Of a DNA stretch of 64,000 nt, positions 26,558 through 35,163 are shown piece after piece (the stretch's first letter is position 1; each line of letters opens with the position of its first letter). Source of the DNA: UBA4951 sp963616935 (GTDB lineage Bacteria; Bacillota_I; Bacilli_A; RFN20; CAG-826). Where the stretch lies: assembly GCA_963616935.1 (NCBI GenBank), contig CAVEMS010000001.1, positions 210,007-274,006 of the forward strand. Reading direction: 5' to 3'. Below the pieces are notes generated by a model that was not told the origin of the DNA, ran no database searches, and saw nothing but the letters and a program-made list of their open reading frames with translations. The position numbers and the translations under genes are program-made.

Positions 26558-27844
26558 TTAGAACCCAGGTTTTCCAAGAAGATGGAACATGTTCTTCTTA
26601 TAGACTTCGACGCCGGGTTGGTTGAATGGGTTCACCTCATTAAGATAGGCGCTCATCGCACACGCTCTTTCGAAGAAATAGAAGAGATAGCCGAGGTTAA
26701 ACGGATTCATTCCTTCGCATTCCAGAACGATGTTATCGACTTTGGCGACTTCACTATGGGCGGAAAGCGTTCCTTCCATGGCCTTATCTTGGATGTACCC
26801 CAGATCTTTTCCTTCGAGGTAGTTAAGACCGTCGAGGTTTTCGTCGTCGTGCGGCACTTTCACGGAATCGCGGTGATTCATCATGCGTAGAGTCGTTTCG
26901 AAGAATATCGGGCTTCCTTCTTGGACGAATTGGCCTAAGGAATGAAGGTCGGTGGTGAAAGTCACGCTATCGGGGAGAAGGGATTTGCCTTCCTTTCCTT
27001 CGCTTTCGCCGAATAGCTGTTTGAACCATTCGCCGAGCTGGACGAACGAAGGAACGTACGTCACGAACATCTCGACCGATTTTTTATGCTTCTTCCACAT
27101 TTCATGGCGGAGGACGGCGTATTTATAGGCCTCGTTTTCGAGAAGGTTTGGATTAGACGTGTCTTCCCTGGCTTTGGCGCTTCCTTTGAGAATCTCCTCC
27201 GGATCGATGCCGGCGCAGGCGATCGGGAAGAGCCCGACTGCGGTTTGGACACTATAACGGCCGCCGATGTCGTCAGGCAAGACGAAACGGACATAGCCCT
27301 CTTTCTTTGATAACGTCAACAAAGCGCCTTTGGAAGCGTCAGTGGTGGCGAAGATCGCTTTTCTTGCCATATCGACGCCATCGCGCCTTTCGATCATTTC
27401 CTTTAACAGCCTGAAAGCGACGCTCGTTTCGGTGGTGGTGCCGCTTTTGGAAATGACGTTGATGGCGAATTTCTTGTCCTTAAGATAATCGAGGACGTTT
27501 TTTACGTAGGTCGGATCGAATGTCTGACCCATATAGATGATTTCCGGTTTGTGGTTATTAAGAGTGCCGTTTATTGCTTCAATCGCCGCTCTGGCGCCTA
27601 GATAGCTGCCTCCGATACCGCAAACGACCAAAACGTCGAAGTTATCGCGGACGTATTTGGCGCTTTTTTTGATGAGCTCCAATTCTTCCTTATCGTAATC
27701 GACGGGGTGGTCGACCCAGCCTAGGAAATCGTTTCCGGCTCCGCTTTTTTCTTTTATCGCTTTGTCGATTTCGGCGACTTTGTTCTTGTATTCGTTCCAA
27801 TCGATTGGATGTACCAAATGCTCGGTATTAGTCTTGATTATCAT
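26558..27844 (-). CDS. pgi: Glucose-6-phosphate isomerase
   Basis: A 428-residue enzyme interconverting glucose and fructose 6-phosphate. Family signature regions are seen: VCGIGGSYLGARAAIEA, then VISKSGTTTETSVAFR, and the late block with GLNYLEGKDLGYIQ. The length fits the short Bacillota form. Its 5' end overlaps the upstream S1-domain gene by 17 bases, so ispD, the S1 gene and pgi form one minus-strand operon. Confidence 0.96.
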   Translation of the reverse strand: MIIKTNTEHLVHPIDWNEYKNKVAEIDKAIKEKSGAGNDFLGWVDHPVDYDKEELELIKKSAKYVRDNFDVLVVCGIGGSYLGARAAIEAINGTLNNHKPEIIYMGQTFDPTYVKNVLDYLKDKKFAINVISKSGTTTETSVAFRLLKEMIERRDGVDMARKAIFATTDASKGALLTLSKKEGYVRFVLPDDIGGRYSVQTAVGLFPIACAGIDPEEILKGSAKAREDTSNPNLLENEAYKYAVLRHEMWKKHKKSVEMFVTYVPSFVQLGEWFKQLFGESEGKEGKSLLPDSVTFTTDLHSLGQFVQEGSPIFFETTLRMMNHRDSVKVPHDDENLDGLNYLEGKDLGYIQDKAMEGTLSAHSEVAKVDNIVLECEGMNPFNLGYLFYFFERACAMSAYLNEVNPFNQPGVEVYKKNMFHLLGKPGF

Positions 27845-28205
27845 GATTCATTTCCTTTCCTCGATTCTCACTCTCTATCCATTCGGGAAGCTTTTTCGCG
27901 AGCTCCTCAAAGGATATGCGACTGGGATCGATTCTTTTTCTATGGAGCGATTCTTTCTTTTCTTGAACGCTCATTTTCTTTAACGAGACGCGCAAAGACG
28001 CTCCTTCTTCGCTTAGTTCCACGACTTTCACCTTATAAATGTTTCCGACTTTTACGAAAGAGGTGAAGTTTCTTATGTATGAATTTGATATTTCGCTGAT
28101 ATGGAGCAAGCCGGTTTTTCCTTCGTCAAAAAGCATGATCGCGTAACTTGGGTATACGCGCACGACCGTCCCTTCCAATATGTCTCCGACCTTAATTTCC
28201 TTCAT
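27828..28205 (-). CDS. S1 RNA-binding domain protein (CvfD/YabR/GSP13 type)
   Basis: A 125-residue protein with one N-terminal S1 domain (GDILEGTVVRVYPSYAIMLF, then GLLHISEIS and GNIYKVKVVEL) and a basic C-terminal tail. Proteins of this type bind RNA and ribosomes and act in post-transcriptional regulation or translation. It overlaps ispD upstream by 14 bases and pgi downstream by 17, so the three genes are coupled. The link to isoprenoid and sugar genes is not explained by known function. Confidence 0.88.
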   Translation of the reverse strand: MKEIKVGDILEGTVVRVYPSYAIMLFDEGKTGLLHISEISNSYIRNFTSFVKVGNIYKVKVVELSEEGASLRVSLKKMSVQEKKESLHRKRIDPSRISFEELAKKLPEWIESENRGKEMNHDNQD

Positions 28206-28890
28206 CGTTATGAATCCAATCCGATAAATCTTCTTTAGATGTGATTTTGACGTTCTTTGTATCGCCCTTCATTATATATAATGAGCCCTTGAAAGTCATT
28301 TCGAATATCGAACCGTCATCGGTGAAATCCTTTAACGACGAACGTTCGATGTTATGGAAGGCGGTGAGCAATTTGTCACCGACGAATGCTTGCGGGGTCT
28401 GAACCCTATAGACGTTTTCTCGCTTCAAATAAGCGACGCCGTTCTCATTTTCGAAGATTAAGGAATCAACGTTCTTGATGACTGGTATCGCCGATCCGTG
28501 TTTAGATGCCGCTTCCATGACGCTTTCGATGAGCTCTTTCGTTATATAAGGCCTATCGGCGTCATGAATCAAAACAATCGACGAGGTTTTTGCGATGGAT
28601 TTTTCGATTTTTAACAGGGAATTATAGACACTTTCCTCTCTGCTATTCCCTCCTACGACTAAATCATATTCGAATTGTTCGTCGACGTGTTTCTTTATTA
28701 GTTCCTCGACTTTCCTTTCGTCTTTTTCCCTTATCGCGAACACGAAGCGATCGAAAAGATTCGTCGATTTGATCTTTATGAATGTTTCGATGAATAGTGG
28801 CAAGCCTCTATCCGATACGGCATATTGTTTGGGAAGATTGGCATCGGCTCTAGAGCCGCTTCCGGCCAAAAGGAGAATCGCGACGTTCAT
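28192..28890 (-). CDS. ispD: 2-C-methyl-D-erythritol 4-phosphate cytidylyltransferase
   Basis: A 232-residue enzyme of the MEP pathway that activates methylerythritol phosphate with CTP. The nucleotide-binding start LLAGSGSRADANLPKQY and the HDADRPYI motif near residue 110 are diagnostic; RVQTPQAF follows. A tagF/TarI-type polyol-phosphate cytidylyltransferase is the nearest alternative, since the folds are alike, but ispF elsewhere in the window favours IspD. Confidence 0.85.
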   Translation of the reverse strand: MNVAILLLAGSGSRADANLPKQYAVSDRGLPLFIETFIKIKSTNLFDRFVFAIREKDERKVEELIKKHVDEQFEYDLVVGGNSREESVYNSLLKIEKSIAKTSSIVLIHDADRPYITKELIESVMEAASKHGSAIPVIKNVDSLIFENENGVAYLKRENVYRVQTPQAFVGDKLLTAFHNIERSSLKDFTDDGSIFEMTFKGSLYIMKGDTKNVKITSKEDLSDWIHNDEGN

Positions 28891-28971
28891 ATGCTTCTCC
28901 TTTCTTTTGATATTCTATAACGAAAAGCGGCGCTTGATTAAAAGAAGATGATTAAACGAAAACAGAAAATG

Positions 28972-29796
28972 TTATTTGCCATTTTCCCTTTGTGAGAGGG
29001 ATTCGTTGATGGCGACGCCTTGAACGATGAGCTGCATTATCTTCTCGAGCTCCGATCCTTCGCGGTAATCGGCTCTGGCGGTGTAATTGACGCGCCCGTC
29101 ATCATATAATTCTTGGACTTTTTCTCTGTTGCCCTTCGGATAGACCGCTATCGATTTGCCGCCACTGTTTTTGACGACGACCATCGATGGGATGTCCGTC
29201 ATTCCATCGCCTATATAGACGATGTTGTTATAGGGGACTCTTCTCTCTGGGCGTTTCTCATTAACCCCAACGTCGTCTGTGGCATCGTAAACGCCTTTGG
29301 AAATGCGATAGAAATATTGCGTTTTTTGGGTGAAATTAATGACTAATTTCGGCCATAGAGGCAACTTCGTGACGGGATCGAAATAAAATTCGCAGCCATA
29401 TACCATTTTGAATTCTTTGTATATCGGGCATCCGGCGACGATCTCGCGGTTACCGGAACTCACTAGATAGTGCTCAACTTTGACTTCGTGTTTTTTCCCG
29501 TATTCGTTGATTCTCGAAAACCAATCCAATACGCCAGGGAAGAAACGGATTTCCCTTCCCATCTCCTTAAGGTATTCGTTGGTCATTTTGATGCCCTTCT
29601 CTTCGCAGGACTTCATCATGACGTATAGATACGATAAAGTGCGTTCCATGCCGGTTTTCGCGGAGAATTCGCTCGTCTTCGCCCAGAATTCTTCCGGCGA
29701 CATCCCTAAGGAGGGGATAAAGGAGAAATTCTGCATGTCGCTAGTGGCGAGGGTGCTGTCGAAATCGTAGAGAATTGCTAAAATTGGTTTTTTCAT
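28972..29796 (-). CDS. HAD superfamily hydrolase
   Basis: A 274-residue protein. The nucleophile and acid pair Asp11 and Asp13 are in LYDFDSTL, a Ser/Thr motif lies at LVSSGN, and the metal motif is YIGDGMTDIPS. The large cap between them points to a phosphoserine-phosphatase-like member acting on a small phosphate ester; the substrate is unknown. I start at ATG 29796, where homology begins; an in-frame start 22 codons upstream adds an unrelated hydrophobic stretch. Confidence 0.87.
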   Translation of the reverse strand: MKKPILAILYDFDSTLATSDMQNFSFIPSLGMSPEEFWAKTSEFSAKTGMERTLSYLYVMMKSCEEKGIKMTNEYLKEMGREIRFFPGVLDWFSRINEYGKKHEVKVEHYLVSSGNREIVAGCPIYKEFKMVYGCEFYFDPVTKLPLWPKLVINFTQKTQYFYRISKGVYDATDDVGVNEKRPERRVPYNNIVYIGDGMTDIPSMVVVKNSGGKSIAVYPKGNREKVQELYDDGRVNYTARADYREGSELEKIMQLIVQGVAINESLSQRENGK

Positions 29797-29947
29797 GGTT
29801 TTGTCGCCGTTCTTACGGCCATTAAGTATAAAACAACTTAGGAAATAAAGCAAAAATGCCAAAAAGCGGCGTATTTAATCATCTTTGAGCGTGAACGAGA
29901 TGTTTGTTTTCTCTTTTTTCTTCGTTCGCATTAGAATTATTGGCGAA

Positions 29948-30475
29948 ATGGGACCGTTAGAGATCTTCTTGTTAGTGCTAGCCATCGCCTTTGTGGCGTA
30001 TTTGGCATTTTTCGTTTATGTCTTCGTGAGTCTTCTTTCCTTCCAAGGGAAGCTCAATCACAGGTTGACCGCTTTCAGCGTGCTTCTAAAGGAAAAGAAA
30101 GATGTCCTATCCTCCTTGTATTCCGATTTGGACGCCAAGAACGTTGTGATGGATTCCGCTACGAAGGCCTCTTGCGCCAAAATGTGCTGGCTTAGGATCG
30201 ATGCCCTTAGGGAAAACGAGATCAAGCCGATTCTCCTCACTATCTCCGATCTTCAGAAAAGACTGACCTTATTGGTTAGCCAAAGCGAAAGCCTCAAGGA
30301 CGACCCTGACGTCAAAAGGTTTTTGAGTACGCTCTTAGATATCGATAGCAATTACCGCAAAATCGTCGCCGTCTATAATTCCGAAATAATCGGATATGAG
30401 TATTGGCGGAAAATGTGGCTATATCGCCCGATCTTCTATTTGTTCGGCTTCCGAAGAAGAACGCGTTTGAATTAG
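29948..30475 (+). CDS. LemA-like membrane-anchored protein
   Basis: A 175-residue protein with an N-terminal membrane helix (residues 3-27) and a helical body. The C-terminus (VYNSEIIGYEYW then IFYLFGFRRR) resembles the LemA family end, where a YN motif precedes a GF-basic tail. LemA function is unsettled. ATG 29948 has no ribosome binding site; TAGAAT at 29932-29937 suggests an almost leaderless mRNA. It overlaps the convergent ABC-F gene by 4 bases. Confidence 0.7.
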   Translation: MGPLEIFLLVLAIAFVAYLAFFVYVFVSLLSFQGKLNHRLTAFSVLLKEKKDVLSSLYSDLDAKNVVMDSATKASCAKMCWLRIDALRENEIKPILLTISDLQKRLTLLVSQSESLKDDPDVKRFLSTLLDIDSNYRKIVAVYNSEIIGYEYWRKMWLYRPIFYLFGFRRRTRLN

Positions 30476-32004
30476 AAATAGAGTTCGTAATCGACTAAGC
30501 CATCGTAGAAATCCTTTTCGTGGCTGACGATGATGACGCATCCGGGGTATTTTTCGATGGCTTGGAACAAAGAGTCCTTGGCTTTTTGATCGAGATGGTT
30601 GGTCGGCTCGTCGAGGACTAAGAAATTGCTTTTCCTTAAGGACATCAAAGCGAACCTTGATTTGGTGACTTCGCCACCCGAAAGCTCGTTCATCGGTCGC
30701 ATTGCGAGTTCCTTTTTGACGCCTGTCGACCCTAAAGCCGTCCTTATCTCAGTGTTCGTTTTCTCGGGGTATATCGACGAAAGGAATTTGAACGGCGATA
30801 GCGACAAATCGATTTTCTCGTCTTGGCTATAATAGTTGACTTTTATTCCGTCTAACCAGGAAAAAGAGCCGGATATTGCAGGGATATCGCCTAAAATCGT
30901 TTTTAAAAAAGTCGTCTTTCCAACACCGTTTTGACCTAATATTGCAATCTTTTCCCCTTCTTTCAAAACGAAGCTTATCGGCGATAAAAGAGGTCTTTTA
31001 TACCCGATGACGAGTTCTTCTATCTCTAATGGCTTTTGCCCGACCGGATGCGTATAGGGGAAGGAGAAATTGATTTTTCCCTCGCCCTTCATCGGCGCAT
31101 CCATCCTTTCGAGATGGGACAGTCTTGCGCGGTGACTTTTGGCCGCTTTAGCGCTTGTGGCTCTCACGATATGGGCGGCGATGAATTGCTCTTCTTTCTT
31201 GATGTAACGTTGCTGAGCTTCGTAATTCTTCTCGTATTGTTCCTTATCGAGCGCATGCTGCGCTTCATAATGTTCATAGTCGCCTTTGTAACGGGTTATC
31301 GTGCCGTTTTCCAAAACAAAGACGACGTCGGCGATCTTTTTTAGGAACGCTTGATCGTGGCTCACGACCAAAAACGCATTCTCGTATTTGCTTAGGTAGT
31401 TAGCCAGCCACTCGACTTGTGTGGCATCCAAAAAGTTCGTCGGCTCGTCCATTATCAGGACATTCTTGTTTTCGAGGAGCATTTTGACTAAGTATGCCTT
31501 CTCACGCTGTCCTGAGCTAAGGGCGTGTAACGGCATTTCCATATGTTCTTTGTCTAGGCCTATCCCATCGGTCAAGCGCCCGACTTTCTCCTCAAGCGCG
31601 TAGAAGCCTTTCTGATCGAGTTCCATTTGAATCCGTTCGGCTTTTGCAATGTATTTTTCGAAATTTTCGAAGTCATTCGCGGATTCTTCGTATAGTTTTT
31701 GCATGGCTTTCTCTTTGTCGTAGAGGTCTTTATAGACGCCATAGAGGTATTCGCTTAAGGACATGTCCTTATCGATTTTGAGTTGCTGATCGAGATAGGA
31801 AAAGGTGACGCCGTTAGTCCAGATCACTTTGCCTTTATCTGGCAAAATGTCTCCGACTAAGATATTGAGCAATGTCGTTTTACCAGTTCCGTTTGCGCCA
31901 ACCAAAACTGCGTGCTCGCCGGGATTTATCTTCATCGACGCTTTGCGATAGAGCTCTTTGTCGCTGTAATTGAATTCTATGTCCACGCATTCGAAGAGGG
32001 CCAT
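30472..32004 (-). CDS. ABC-F family ATPase
   Basis: A 510-residue soluble protein with two ABC domains and no membrane helix. Domain 1 has GANGTGKT, signature LSSGQ and DEPTNFLD; domain 2 has GQNGVGKT, signature LSGGE and DEPTNHLD. A charged linker (KSHRARLSHLERM) joins them as the P-site tRNA-interaction motif. ABC-F proteins act on the ribosome E site in translation control or antibiotic protection. The YkpA/YbiT-like branch seems closest; resistance is not shown. Confidence 0.93.
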   Translation of the reverse strand: MALFECVDIEFNYSDKELYRKASMKINPGEHAVLVGANGTGKTTLLNILVGDILPDKGKVIWTNGVTFSYLDQQLKIDKDMSLSEYLYGVYKDLYDKEKAMQKLYEESANDFENFEKYIAKAERIQMELDQKGFYALEEKVGRLTDGIGLDKEHMEMPLHALSSGQREKAYLVKMLLENKNVLIMDEPTNFLDATQVEWLANYLSKYENAFLVVSHDQAFLKKIADVVFVLENGTITRYKGDYEHYEAQHALDKEQYEKNYEAQQRYIKKEEQFIAAHIVRATSAKAAKSHRARLSHLERMDAPMKGEGKINFSFPYTHPVGQKPLEIEELVIGYKRPLLSPISFVLKEGEKIAILGQNGVGKTTFLKTILGDIPAISGSFSWLDGIKVNYYSQDEKIDLSLSPFKFLSSIYPEKTNTEIRTALGSTGVKKELAMRPMNELSGGEVTKSRFALMSLRKSNFLVLDEPTNHLDQKAKDSLFQAIEKYPGCVIIVSHEKDFYDGLVDYELYF

Positions 32005-32049
32005 GCGCTAGAGTTTATCACAAAGAGCGAGGAAATACCCAGGAGATAC

Positions 32050-32073
32050 GAAAAAAGCGAGCTTTCGCTCGCC
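32050..32073 (-). terminator. Terminator of tRNA-Leu(GAG)
   Basis: On the minus strand GCGAGC GAAA GCTCGC, a perfect 6-bp stem with a GNRA-type tetraloop, followed by TTTTTT. Confidence 0.92.
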
Positions 32074-32083
32074 GATTTTCATT

Positions 32084-32168
32084 TGGTGCGGGAAACCAGA
32101 ATCGAACTGGCATGGGTTGCCCCATACGCCCCTCAAACGTACGCGTCTACCATTTCCGCCATTCCCGC
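32084..32168 (-). tRNA. tRNA-Leu (GAG)
   Basis: Acceptor GCGGGAA/TTCCCGC, D-arm with TGGTAGACGC, anticodon loop TTGAGGG giving GAG, class II variable arm, T-arm AGTTCGATTCT, and an encoded CCA end. Confidence 0.95.
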
Positions 32169-32178
32169 GGCAACGTGT

Positions 32179-32207
32179 ATTATACGCATAGGCAAAGAAG
32201 GTATCAA
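32179..32207 (-). promoter_or_regulatory. Promoter of tRNA-Leu(GAG)
   Basis: On the minus strand TTGATA, 17 bases, TATAAT, 11 bases before the mature tRNA. Confidence 0.88.
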
Positions 32208-32258
32208 CATTTTTTGAAACGAACTAAGAGCTTGCCGTTTTCTTAAAGAAAGACACCA

Positions 32259-33857
32259 TTAGACGGCGAAATGCGGGAAAAATAGGCACGCCATCGCAAA
32301 ATATATCAATAACGTCGTGACATCCATTACGGTGGTCAAAAGAGGCTGGGCCAATAAAGCAGGATCTTTTTTGATGGCGGCTGCACCCATGCATAGAAGA
32401 CTGCCTATGATTTTTGAGACGGTGATGGCTGCGAACATCGTGATGGCTACTAGCGCTGAGAAAGTGAGCGCATGAACCGCGAATTCTCCGGCGAGCGGGC
32501 CATTAAAGGCCATGCCGCCATTCCAGACGTTATAGCCGGTGAAGTCGTAGTTTGCTCCATCGGGATCTCCGACCACGCCTAGGCTCACGATTCCGGTGTA
32601 TTCTTCGATGACGATCCATACGAAGGCGAATACCGCCACGAATAAGCCGACCAATAACGAGCTTCTGAATTCCTTCCAAAGAACCTTGAAAGTCTCCTTT
32701 GGAGAGAATTCCTTGGTGGCGAGCGATCTAATCATCATGCCGGTCGTCTGCCCTCCAGCGTTTCCGCCGGTGTCCATCAAAGTCGGGACGAAGGAAATGA
32801 GAATCGGCAGATGGACGAAGATGTTTTGTAGTTCCAAGCGGTTCAAAACCATCGTCGTGAAGGTCCCAAGAATCAATAATGCGATGATCCAAGGGAAGCA
32901 TTTCCTGGCGTTTTCCCAAATGCCCATGGATAGATATGGCTTTTCCATCGGTTCCATGTTGGTCATGCGGGCCAAGTCTTCCCCTGTCTCTTCGACGATG
33001 ACATCAACCGCGTCGTCGACTGTGACGATGCCCGTCAAGCAATCGTCTTCGTTAAGGACGGCCATCGCGTTGATGTCGTATTTTCGGAACATGTTACCGA
33101 TTTCCTCTTGGTCGGTGTTGACGTGGCAATAAGGCGCGTCATGGTTCATGATGTCGCTTAGGAGCTCATCTTCTTTGGCGAAGATCAAATCGTCTAAGTC
33201 GACGGTTCCGACAAATTTCCTTTTGTCATTCCTGATGAATAAGGTGTAGACGGTTTCGGCGTCTTTACCTATCTTTCTAATCATTTTGATGGTATTTGCG
33301 ACCGTCTGATGCTCTTTGAATTCCAAATATTCGGTCGTCATGATGGCGCCAGCCGTTCCATCTGAGTACTTAAGGAGTCTATTGACGTCTTCCCGCATAT
33401 CCTTATCGGCTGCGCTTAGGACTTTCCTAGCGAGGTTGGCGGGCATATCTCCGACGGTGTCGGCGATATCGTCGGCGGACTGGCTATTGATAATCGAAAC
33501 GAGTTCCTTGTTGGTCATCGCTTTGACGAGCTGTTCTTGCTTTTCTTGCGAAAGATCGTCGAAAAGAGGCGCCGTATTTGAGCTCGAGTTATCGCGGAAG
33601 AAAGTGATGAGCTCCTTTGGCTCGAGATCTTCGGCCGCCAAGGCGATATCGGCGTCGGGGACGTTATCGAAAATCTCACGCATCGCCTTTTTGTCGTGCG
33701 AATTAATCAAATCCTTTAAGACTTCGCTGTTGAATTTGTTGGAGGTGACGTCTTCCGACGTTATTTCGTCGTGCGGAGTGTCTATTTCGCTAGGAAGAGG
33801 CTCTTCCATTCCGTTCTTTTCGTCTTCCGTTTTCTCGTTTTTCTCTTCTTCTTCCAT
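32259..33857 (-). CDS. mgtE: Magnesium transporter MgtE
   Basis: A 532-residue Mg2+ channel. An acidic N-terminal extension rich in Glu (residues 1-45) is followed by the MgtE N domain, paired CBS domains (VYTLFIRNDKRKFVGTVDLD and MAVLNEDDCLTGIVTVDD), and five C-terminal membrane helices with the pore motif PTLMDTGGNAGGQT. The N and CBS domains gate the pore in response to cytosolic Mg2+. I see no M-box riboswitch in the 140-base gap to pduL. Confidence 0.95.
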   Translation of the reverse strand: MEEEEKNEKTEDEKNGMEEPLPSEIDTPHDEITSEDVTSNKFNSEVLKDLINSHDKKAMREIFDNVPDADIALAAEDLEPKELITFFRDNSSSNTAPLFDDLSQEKQEQLVKAMTNKELVSIINSQSADDIADTVGDMPANLARKVLSAADKDMREDVNRLLKYSDGTAGAIMTTEYLEFKEHQTVANTIKMIRKIGKDAETVYTLFIRNDKRKFVGTVDLDDLIFAKEDELLSDIMNHDAPYCHVNTDQEEIGNMFRKYDINAMAVLNEDDCLTGIVTVDDAVDVIVEETGEDLARMTNMEPMEKPYLSMGIWENARKCFPWIIALLILGTFTTMVLNRLELQNIFVHLPILISFVPTLMDTGGNAGGQTTGMMIRSLATKEFSPKETFKVLWKEFRSSLLVGLFVAVFAFVWIVIEEYTGIVSLGVVGDPDGANYDFTGYNVWNGGMAFNGPLAGEFAVHALTFSALVAITMFAAITVSKIIGSLLCMGAAAIKKDPALLAQPLLTTVMDVTTLLIYFAMACLFFPHFAV

Positions 33858-33997
33858 GGCCGGCCTCCTTTTGCTACGGCTAGTCTATCCCATCGCTTAT
33901 GAAAAAGAGAAATGTTTTCGTTTCGAAAACGACATTTTTCCCCTATTGGGAAATAGAAGCCTATAATAATCCGTGCGAATATAGCAAGGAGATAAAA

Positions 33998-34627
33998 ATG
34001 TCTGAATTGAAATTCATCGTCGAGACGAGTGCGCGCCATATCCACGTAACGCAAGAGACCCTCGACTATTTGATGCTTTCCGAAGAGGAAGTCAAAGAAG
34101 GGAAACACGCTGAGCTTGGCGTCAAGAAGATGCTTTCCCAGCCTGGGCAATTCGCTTCTGATACGAAGCTTGATATCTATGGACCGATCAATCCGAAAAC
34201 CGGCAAGGAGTCCTGCATCAAAGGTGTTTCGATTCTCGGACCCGTCCGTAAGGAAAACCAAGTCGAAATCAGCGGCACCGATGCCAGGAGTTTGAAGGTG
34301 AACGCCCCAATCCGCGAGTCTGGTGACGTCAAAGGAAGCGCTGCCGTTAAACTAGTGAACCCGGTCAATGGCCATTCCGTTGATTTGGCCGAAGGCTGCA
34401 TCATCGCCAAAAGACATATTCATATGACGCCTGCCGATGCCGATGCCTTTGGAGTCAAAAACGGCGAAATCGTCCGCGTTTTGATCTCTGGAACGGGCCG
34501 CGAGACGATTTTCGGGGATACGGTCGTCCGCGTTTCGCCGAATTATAGCTTGGCTATGCATATCGATACCGACGAATCCAACGCCGCTTGGGCGTCTGGC
34601 GCTATTTACGGAAGCATCGTGAAATAA
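33998..34627 (+). CDS. pduL: PduL-type phosphate acyltransferase
   Basis: A 209-residue zinc enzyme exchanging CoA and phosphate on acetyl or propionyl groups. The paired barrel motifs are seen: ETSARHIHVT with zinc His residues, QPGQFAS, and the second AKRHIHMTPADA. With no Pta in view it may make acetyl-phosphate for ATP production. The ATG 33998 follows AAGGAGATAAAA, and TATAAT lies at 33962-33967. Its stop overlaps the next gene (TAATG). No microcompartment shell gene is near, so a housekeeping role is likely. Confidence 0.9.
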   Translation: MSELKFIVETSARHIHVTQETLDYLMLSEEEVKEGKHAELGVKKMLSQPGQFASDTKLDIYGPINPKTGKESCIKGVSILGPVRKENQVEISGTDARSLKVNAPIRESGDVKGSAAVKLVNPVNGHSVDLAEGCIIAKRHIHMTPADADAFGVKNGEIVRVLISGTGRETIFGDTVVRVSPNYSLAMHIDTDESNAAWASGAIYGSIVK

Positions 34628-34905
34628 TGGAAAAGAATTACCGTTATAAACCACAAAACGTCTGCTCTCGGGAAATCGTCATCACAATTGATGAAAACAT
34701 CATCAAGAAAGTGATGACGGTACGCGGGTGCCCCGGCAATACGCAAGGCGTCAACCGCTTGGTCGAAGGCCGAGACATCGACGAAGTCATCTCCAAGCTT
34801 GACGGCATCCGTTGCCCTGGCTCGAAAGATGGCGCGACTTCTTGCCCAAATGAGCTTGCGAAGGCCTTGAAAGCCATCAAAGACGGCGACATAAAGCCGG
34901 AATAG
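34627..34905 (+). CDS. TSCPD domain protein (TIGR03905 type)
   Basis: A 92-residue protein with the pattern GCPGNTQGVNRLVEGR, then RCPGSKDGATSCPNELAKAL. The final TSCP motif with spaced Cys residues defines the TSCPD domain, which also occurs in some ribonucleotide reductases. The function of the stand-alone form is unknown; metal binding is likely from the cysteines. It overlaps the pduL stop, so it is cotranslated with pduL. Confidence 0.86.
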   Translation: MEKNYRYKPQNVCSREIVITIDENIIKKVMTVRGCPGNTQGVNRLVEGRDIDEVISKLDGIRCPGSKDGATSCPNELAKALKAIKDGDIKPE

Positions 34906-34926
34906 CCACCAAAATCCGAAATGAAT

Positions 34927-34951
34927 CACTGCCCAATGGGCAGTTTTTCTT
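34927..34951 (+). terminator. Terminator after the pduL operon
   Basis: ACTGCCC AAT GGGCAGT followed by TTTTCTTTT. Confidence 0.9.
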
Positions 34952-35002
34952 TTACTCTTCCAATTTGCCGATAAAGCTATAGAATATCTCTCGCAAAAAG
35001 TT

Positions 35003-35149
35003 CTTCATCAAGAAGCGTCTCCTAGGGCAATGAGACGCTAGCAACTCCTTAATGAACATAAAGGTAAGTGCTCGCCCCAGCTGGATCCCACTTCCAGAGC
35101 GATGAAGATAGGAACGCTAGAGGCTTCCACTTAGTGGGAGTTCTTTTTG
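35003..35149 (+). promoter_or_regulatory. SAM riboswitch (SAM-I/IV-like) with terminator
   Basis: P1 is CTTCATC (35003-35009) with GATGAAG (35101-35107). Inside are ATCAAGA, P2 (GCGTCTC with GAGACGC), TAGCAAC, P3 (CCTT with AAGG), the core TAAGTGCTCGCCCC, and P4 (CTGG with CCAG). L2 bases AGGGC can pair with GCCC(C) as the family pseudoknot. P2 is short and lacks the kink-turn of classical S-boxes, so a SAM-I/IV-like variant is likelier than SAM-I. CTTCCAC TTA GTGGGAG and TTCTTTTT (35124-35149) form the terminator. It precedes metK, which makes SAM. Confidence 0.8.
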
Positions 35150-35163
35150 TGAAGAGAGGTAAC

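Noticed and set aside
33858..33997. M-box riboswitch before mgtE
   Set aside because: The gap is only 140 bases and lacks the three-arm core. It holds just a GTTTTCG/CGAAAAC hairpin.
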